Positions 60,192 through 64,000 of a DNA stretch of 64,000 bases are shown here, piece by piece. Both the position numbers and the translations under genes were made by a program. The stretch covers positions 1,736,001-1,800,000 of the forward strand of contig NZ_CP139972.1 in NCBI RefSeq assembly GCF_034424315.1, given 5' to 3'. The first letter of the stretch is position 1; each line of letters opens with the position of its first letter. Below the pieces are notes generated by a model. It made no database searches. It was given only the letters and a program-made list of their open reading frames with translations, and had not been told where the DNA came from. This stretch comes from Chitinophaga sancti (GTDB lineage: Bacteria > Bacteroidota > Bacteroidia > Chitinophagales > Chitinophagaceae).

Positions 60192-61121
60192 ATGAATTCT
60201 GATAAACAACTGAGGAAAGGCCCAAGCTGGTGGCATCAATTTGACTTTTTAGGCATGCACTTATTGCCTTTTCTGGCATTTTTCACGCATGTGACTGCAT
60301 TCGATTGGATCTTGTGTGCATTTTTGTACGTAACCAGGATGTTTTTTGTCACAGGCGGATATCATCGTTATTTTTCACATCGTACTTTTAAAACTTCCCG
60401 CTGGTTTCAGTTTGTACTGGCAGGTGGTGCGCAGAGTACTTTTCAAAAAGGAGTGTTATGGTGGGGTGCGAATCACAGAATTCACCACAAGCACAGCGAT
60501 ACACCAGACGATCCGCACTCAGCTAATATATACGGTTTCTGGTATGCACACATGGGCTGGATCATGGGCCCTGAGTACAAGCCAACCCGTTTCGACCTGA
60601 TCAAGGATTTCAAACAACCAGAACTTTTCTGGTTAAATAAATACCACTGGGTACCGGGTTTAGTACTGATGACGGTAAGTTATTTCCTGGGTAATAAAAT
60701 AAATGGAGCTGGCTGGTTCGACTGGCAGGCAGGTCTTTCTACCCTATGGATTGGTTTCTTCCTGAGTACCATCCTTGTATACCACGCTACTTTTACCATC
60801 AACTCCCTGATGCATAAAGTTGGTAAGCCAAGATATGAGACCGGCGATTACTCCAAGAACAGTGTAATCCTGGCCATTCTAACACTGGGTGAAGGCTGGC
60901 ACAACAACCACCATTATTACCAGAGTGCTACCAGACAAGGTTTCTACTGGTGGGAAATTGACATTACCTATTACATTATCAGGACTTTAGGTGCGTTTGG
61001 TATTGTTTGGGATATCAGAGGCGTTCCTGAGAAAGTAAAGAATTCAAACTTTTTGAAAGAAAGCGGTAAACAACTGGAACCAAGTTTCCCTGCTAATGAA
61101 ACTGTAGAATTAAATAAATAA
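60192..61121 (+). CDS. Acyl-CoA desaturase (delta-9 type)
   Basis: 309 residues. Membrane di-iron desaturase with the three His boxes GGYHRYFSHRTFKTSR, HRIHHKHSDTPDDPH and GEGWHNNHHYYQSATRQGFYWWEID. Long hydrophobic helices lie between. It introduces a double bond in acyl chains, adjusting membrane fluidity. An electron donor (ferredoxin or cytochrome b5-type) is not encoded nearby. Confidence 0.94.
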   Translation: MNSDKQLRKGPSWWHQFDFLGMHLLPFLAFFTHVTAFDWILCAFLYVTRMFFVTGGYHRYFSHRTFKTSRWFQFVLAGGAQSTFQKGVLWWGANHRIHHKHSDTPDDPHSANIYGFWYAHMGWIMGPEYKPTRFDLIKDFKQPELFWLNKYHWVPGLVLMTVSYFLGNKINGAGWFDWQAGLSTLWIGFFLSTILVYHATFTINSLMHKVGKPRYETGDYSKNSVILAILTLGEGWHNNHHYYQSATRQGFYWWEIDITYYIIRTLGAFGIVWDIRGVPEKVKNSNFLKESGKQLEPSFPANETVELNK

Positions 61122-61138
61122 AGTCATTTTATAATAGA

Positions 61139-61171
61139 GAACTCCCGTCTTAACCAGGCGGGAGTTTTTTT
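61139..61171 (+). terminator. Desaturase gene terminator
   Basis: AACTCCCG / CGGGAGTT stem then a run of T. Confidence 0.8.
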
Positions 61172-61187
61172 ATGCCCATTTAAAAGA

Positions 61188-61241
61188 AAACATCAGATGT
61201 TTAAAGTAAACATCATACCTTTGCTAAACATCAGATGTTTA
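61188..61241 (+). promoter_or_regulatory. FadR-type gene promoter with two palindromic operators
   Basis: Palindrome AAACATCAGATGTTT at 61188-61202 and the same core, TAAACATCAGATGTTTA, at 61225-61241. Between them is a half-site TAAACATCA (61207-61215) touching the -7 element TACCTTTG (61216-61223). The second palindrome covers the predicted start of transcription. The ATG is at 61248. Confidence 0.8.
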
Positions 61242-61247
61242 ATAAAG

Positions 61248-61901
61248 ATGGCAAACGCAATTAAACTGGCAGATAAGGTCATTTACCAATTACAGCAGGA
61301 CATCTCGCTGGGGAAGTATAAGGCTGGCGAACTCATACCACCTGAACCAGTATTGATGGAGCTATTTAATGTAGGTCGCTCTACTATCAGGGAGGCGATA
61401 AAGACGCTTTCCAATGCAGGGATCTTAAGGGTGCAGCAAGGCGCGGGTACTTTTGTATGCAGTATTGAAAACAACGAACCCCTTGAAAAGCGGCTTCGCC
61501 GTGCTGCAAGGATGGAGGTAAACCAGGTGAGGTCGCTGCTGGAAATAGAGATTGCCAGGCTGGCGGCTCAATTCAGGGATGAACAGGACCTGGAACAAAT
61601 TGGGTCTGCGCTGGCAGACAGGTTGCAGGCTATCCAATCCGAAAACTACGAGGCTGCTGCCGATGCGGATATCAGGTTTCACAAATCTATCGCCCTGGCC
61701 TCTCATAACAGTGTGCTGGCAGATTTATATCAGACCTTTACTGCTGTGATCCGTGATTCCTTTTCTCAGCGGGAAAAACCGCATGTACAGCAGTTTCAAC
61801 AGACGCACCATTTGCATGCTGATCTGCTAACTGCTATCAGGAAACAGGACGCTCCTGCAGCTACACGGGTTGTTACGCAAATTTTGGAGACGAACTTTTA
61901 G
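61248..61901 (+). CDS. FadR-type GntR-family regulator
   Basis: 217 residues. N-terminal GntR winged helix (KVIYQLQQDISLGKYKAGEL, PPEPVLMELFNVGRSTIREA and AIKTLSNAGILRVQQGAGTF). C-terminal FCD-type helical domain, with metal-binding-like residues in ADIRFHKSIALASHN and a later His in QTHHLHADLLTAI. This is the usual GntR/FadR layout, which binds an organic acid or metal-linked ligand. Start ATG 61248 is supported by the -7 element. It is followed after 52 nt by a TSUP exporter and DUF1634. Confidence 0.93.
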   Translation: MANAIKLADKVIYQLQQDISLGKYKAGELIPPEPVLMELFNVGRSTIREAIKTLSNAGILRVQQGAGTFVCSIENNEPLEKRLRRAARMEVNQVRSLLEIEIARLAAQFRDEQDLEQIGSALADRLQAIQSENYEAAADADIRFHKSIALASHNSVLADLYQTFTAVIRDSFSQREKPHVQQFQQTHHLHADLLTAIRKQDAPAATRVVTQILETNF

Positions 61902-61953
61902 GAGTCATTCTATTTGTCGTATTGTCCTCGAAAAACTTCTAAACTTTATTGTC

Positions 61954-62790
61954 ATGTCTATACTATTATTTTCACTGATCCTGCTTGCCGGTGCATTCAT
62001 GGCTGGTCTGCTGGGTTCCCTTACGGGTTTGGGGGGAGGCGTGGTCCTCATTCCATTACTGACCCTTGTATTTCATGTAGACATCCGCTATGCGGTGGGT
62101 GCATCACTGGTGGCCTCTATTGCAAATTCCTCCGGGGCTGCAGCTGCCTATATTAAAGAAGGTATTACCAATGTACGTATTGGTATGTTTCTGGAAATAG
62201 CCACGACTACCGGGGCGATTGTCGGTGCTTTGCTGGCGATCTATACACCGACATCGCTGGTGGCGATTCTCTTTGGTGTCGTGCTCCTTTTTAGCGCAGC
62301 GATGACGATCCGTAAGAAGAATGAACACGGAGATAATACCAGCAACAGCAAAATGGCCCAAATTCTTAAACTGAACAATTCCTACCCCGTCAATGGTGAA
62401 ATGGTGCCTTATAAGGTGCGTGGTGTAGGTGGTGGCTATGCCCTCATGACCCTTGCGGGCATCGTATCCGGCCTGCTGGGTATCGGTTCCGGTGCACTAA
62501 AAGTATTGGCGATGGACAACGTGATGCGTATTCCATTTAAGGTATCTACCACTACGAGCAATTTTATGATTGGGGTAACGGCCGCTGCGAGTGCAGTTGT
62601 GTATTTACAACGAGGTTATATAGATCCGGGTATTGCCATGCCGGTAGTACTGGGTGTACTGGCAGGTGCCTTTGCTGGTTCCAAACTACTGATGAAAATG
62701 GATGTAAAGAAACTGAGGTTGCTGTTTAGTATAGTGATCAGTGCACTGGCCATACAAATGATCTATAATGGTTTAACAGGTAAATTGTAA
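61954..62790 (+). CDS. TSUP family sulfite exporter TauE/SafE-like protein
   Basis: 278 residues with eight or so helices in two repeats: MAGLLGSLTGLGGGVVLIPL and VSGLLGIGSGALKVLAMDNV are the repeated GxxxGxGGG-like motifs of TauE. It moves sulfite, sulfonates or other small anions out of the cell. Start ATG 61954 is used; the upstream frame overlaps the regulator. DUF1634 starts 5 nt after its stop, a common pairing. Its control by the regulator upstream is inferred. Confidence 0.92.
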   Translation: MSILLFSLILLAGAFMAGLLGSLTGLGGGVVLIPLLTLVFHVDIRYAVGASLVASIANSSGAAAAYIKEGITNVRIGMFLEIATTTGAIVGALLAIYTPTSLVAILFGVVLLFSAAMTIRKKNEHGDNTSNSKMAQILKLNNSYPVNGEMVPYKVRGVGGGYALMTLAGIVSGLLGIGSGALKVLAMDNVMRIPFKVSTTTSNFMIGVTAAASAVVYLQRGYIDPGIAMPVVLGVLAGAFAGSKLLMKMDVKKLRLLFSIVISALAIQMIYNGLTGKL

Positions 62791-62795
62791 GCAGG

Positions 62796-63194
62796 ATGAA
62801 ACAGTTATTTTCTAAAGGATTCTGGCAGGAAAGAGATGTGGAGATGTTTATCGGCCAACAGCTTCGTTGGGGTGTGATCACTGCAAGTGTTATTGCTTTT
62901 GTGGGTGGTATTATCTATTTAGCGAATCATGGTGGTGATGTACCGGCGTATCATGTATTCAATGGTGCGCCTGAATATGTAAGGCATTTACCTGGCATCT
63001 TTCATGGTGCAGCGCGATTTGATGGCATGGCGATTATACAGTTGGGAGTAGTGGTATTACTGGCTACGCCGATTACGCGTATTGCATTTTCGGTTGTTGC
63101 TTTTGCGATGGAAAAAGACAGGTTGTATGTGGTAATTACCTTGCTGGTATTGAGTATAATTATCTTCAGTATATTCAGCGGACTGGGAGGTTGA
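62796..63194 (+). CDS. DUF1634 family membrane protein
   Basis: 132 residues, three membrane helices (GVITASVIAFVGGIIYLANH, FDGMAIIQLGVVVLLATP-type, YVVITLLVLSIIIFSIFSGL). DUF1634 is nearly always next to TauE/SafE-type exporters and is thought to work with them; function otherwise unknown. The stop overlaps a small hairpin CTGGGAGG / CCTCCCAG (63183-63203). Confidence 0.9.
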   Translation: MKQLFSKGFWQERDVEMFIGQQLRWGVITASVIAFVGGIIYLANHGGDVPAYHVFNGAPEYVRHLPGIFHGAARFDGMAIIQLGVVVLLATPITRIAFSVVAFAMEKDRLYVVITLLVLSIIIFSIFSGLGG

Positions 63195-63215
63195 TCCTCC
63201 CAGCCCTGCTGCTTA

Positions 63216-64000
63216 TTAACTATTCCTTTCGTGGTGCAGCAGCATGTTCATGGCATGACTGAAAGACCCCGCCCGCACAATTTCTCCTGCATTGATAAAG
63301 AAGATCTCATCTGCATTTTCAATCGTATTCAAACGGTGTGCGATGATGACGCGTGTAGTATGAGACGGTAATTTATGTAAGATCTCTTCCAGTAATTGTT
63401 CTGTTACGGTATCGATATTGGCAGTTGCCTCGTCCAGCACTAATAATTCAGGTTCTCTCAATACTGCTCTCATAAAAGCGATCAGCTGTTTCTGTCCAAG
63501 GCTTAAGCTATCACCGCTACTCAGCACAGGTGTTTCCAGACCTCCGTCAAAACGGGTAAGTAAGGTATCTAATCCGGTAGTACGGATCACTTCCTGCAAT
63601 TGGTCTACTGAATAGTGCTGGTACTTTTTATTCCCATAGATGATATTCTCGTAGATATTGCCACTGAACAAAAAGGGCTCCTGCAGAATGAATCCTATTT
63701 TCTGTGTACGTTCTTCATCTGTAAAACTGCGGATATCCCTGCCGTCCAGTAAGACCTCTCCTCCTGTCGGATCATATAACCTGGCGATGAGTGAGGCGGT
63801 GGTGGTTTTCCCTCCGCCTGTAGGCCCTACCAGTGCGTAGGTCTTCCCTTTCTCCATTTCGAAACTGATGTGGTGCAGGATGTCTTTTCCGTCGGGATAG
63901 TGGAAGTTTACATCATTGAATGCGAGTAATGGTGCCTGCGTTTCTTTTGTTGCTGCAGGTATTACATGCAGGTCTGATTCCATATTAAGGATGTGTGAGA
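63216..64000 (-). CDS. ABC exporter ATPase domain, 3' part (cut by window end)
   Basis: Open to the last base, so the N-terminal part, probably a membrane domain, lies outside. An ATG at 63983 is unlikely to be the true start because the frame continues upstream (ILNMESDLHV resembles the linker between membrane domain and ATPase in MsbA-like exporters). Walker A GPTGGGKTTTASLIARL, signature SLSLGQKQLIAFMRAV, Walker B ELLVLDEATANIDT and H-loop VIIAHRLNT are complete. Substrate unknown. Confidence 0.9.
   Translation of the reverse strand, partial: SHILNMESDLHVIPAATKETQAPLLAFNDVNFHYPDGKDILHHISFEMEKGKTYALVGPTGGGKTTTASLIARLYDPTGGEVLLDGRDIRSFTDEERTQKIGFILQEPFLFSGNIYENIIYGNKKYQHYSVDQLQEVIRTTGLDTLLTRFDGGLETPVLSSGDSLSLGQKQLIAFMRAVLREPELLVLDEATANIDTVTEQLLEEILHKLPSHTTRVIIAHRLNTIENADEIFFINAGEIVRAGSFSHAMNMLLHHERNS

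Noticed and set aside
1..64000. tRNA, rRNA or prophage genes
   Set aside because: I read the intergenic regions on both strands and saw no cloverleaf, rRNA sequence, integrase, or phage structural gene.

Overview
The window is a 64 kb stretch of a Bacteroidota chromosome, most like Chitinophaga or a close relative. The reasons are the family content (SusC-type TonB receptor paired with a DUF4249 lipoprotein, DUF6089 outer-membrane protein, a SufR/SufABCDSE/DUF59 cluster, DUF416-like proteins), the moderate GC content, and the repeated use of the Bacteroidota promoter -7 element TAnnTTTG in place of a sigma-70 -10 box. Most genes are housekeeping or cell-envelope genes. I found no rRNA, tRNA, CRISPR array, prophage or intact insertion sequence. 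Both ends cut through genes.

Layout. 0-4 kb: end of a TonB-dependent receptor, a DUF4249 lipoprotein and a PDZ-bearing aspartic protease. 4-12 kb: Nudix hydrolase, a LYS1-like dehydrogenase, mscS, trmN6, tsaD, a MacB-type permease and prfC. 12-17.3 kb: a DUF6265-like protein, a UbiD decarboxylase, two low-complexity secreted proteins, a degenerate minisatellite and a DUF6089 protein. 17.8-21.4 kb: AraC regulator, AI-2E family permease, two GNAT acetyltransferases and an unusual palindrome/11-bp repeat block. 21.4-28.9 kb: the Fe-S cluster assembly locus. 29-36.3 kb: two small exported proteins, then an RND efflux locus whose pump and outer-membrane factor are one 1521-residue reading frame. 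36.5-43.8 kb: a REC-PAS-histidine kinase facing a cheR-cheB pair, an exported protein, a Kef-like antiporter and a MarR regulator. 43.9-48.9 kb: split YeeE/YedE transporter, SDR, PhyH dioxygenase and two tandem DUF416-like paralogues. 49-53.6 kb: HxlR regulator, two YceI proteins, a membrane protein, an acyl-CoA dehydrogenase relic and a histidine kinase. 53.8-58.4 kb: small conserved proteins, a zinc alcohol dehydrogenase and the mlaEFD lipid-transport operon. 58.5-64 kb: TPM-domain protein, acyl-CoA desaturase, an autoregulated FadR-type gene with a TSUP sulfur-type exporter plus DUF1634, and the ATPase end of an ABC exporter.

How the parts work together. The suf locus holds a complete scaffold and cysteine desulfurase set, with a divergent SufR-like regulator and an inverted repeat lying over the operon's -33 box. 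The FadR-type gene carries two identical palindromes flanking its own -7 element, which implies tight autorepression, probably extended to the downstream exporter. Several genes (Nudix, tsaD, a GNAT, marR, the desaturase) have the -7 element only 4-5 nt before the ATG, which predicts leaderless mRNAs.

Most worth following up: the RND/outer-membrane-factor fusion with an internal lipoprotein signal (likely a self-cleaved polyprotein), the two operator arrangements, the higher-order minisatellite at 16.0-16.3 kb, the 52-bp perfect palindrome with 11-bp repeats at 20.7 kb, and the terminator-like hairpin inside the suf operon. No wholly new multi-gene system is evident.
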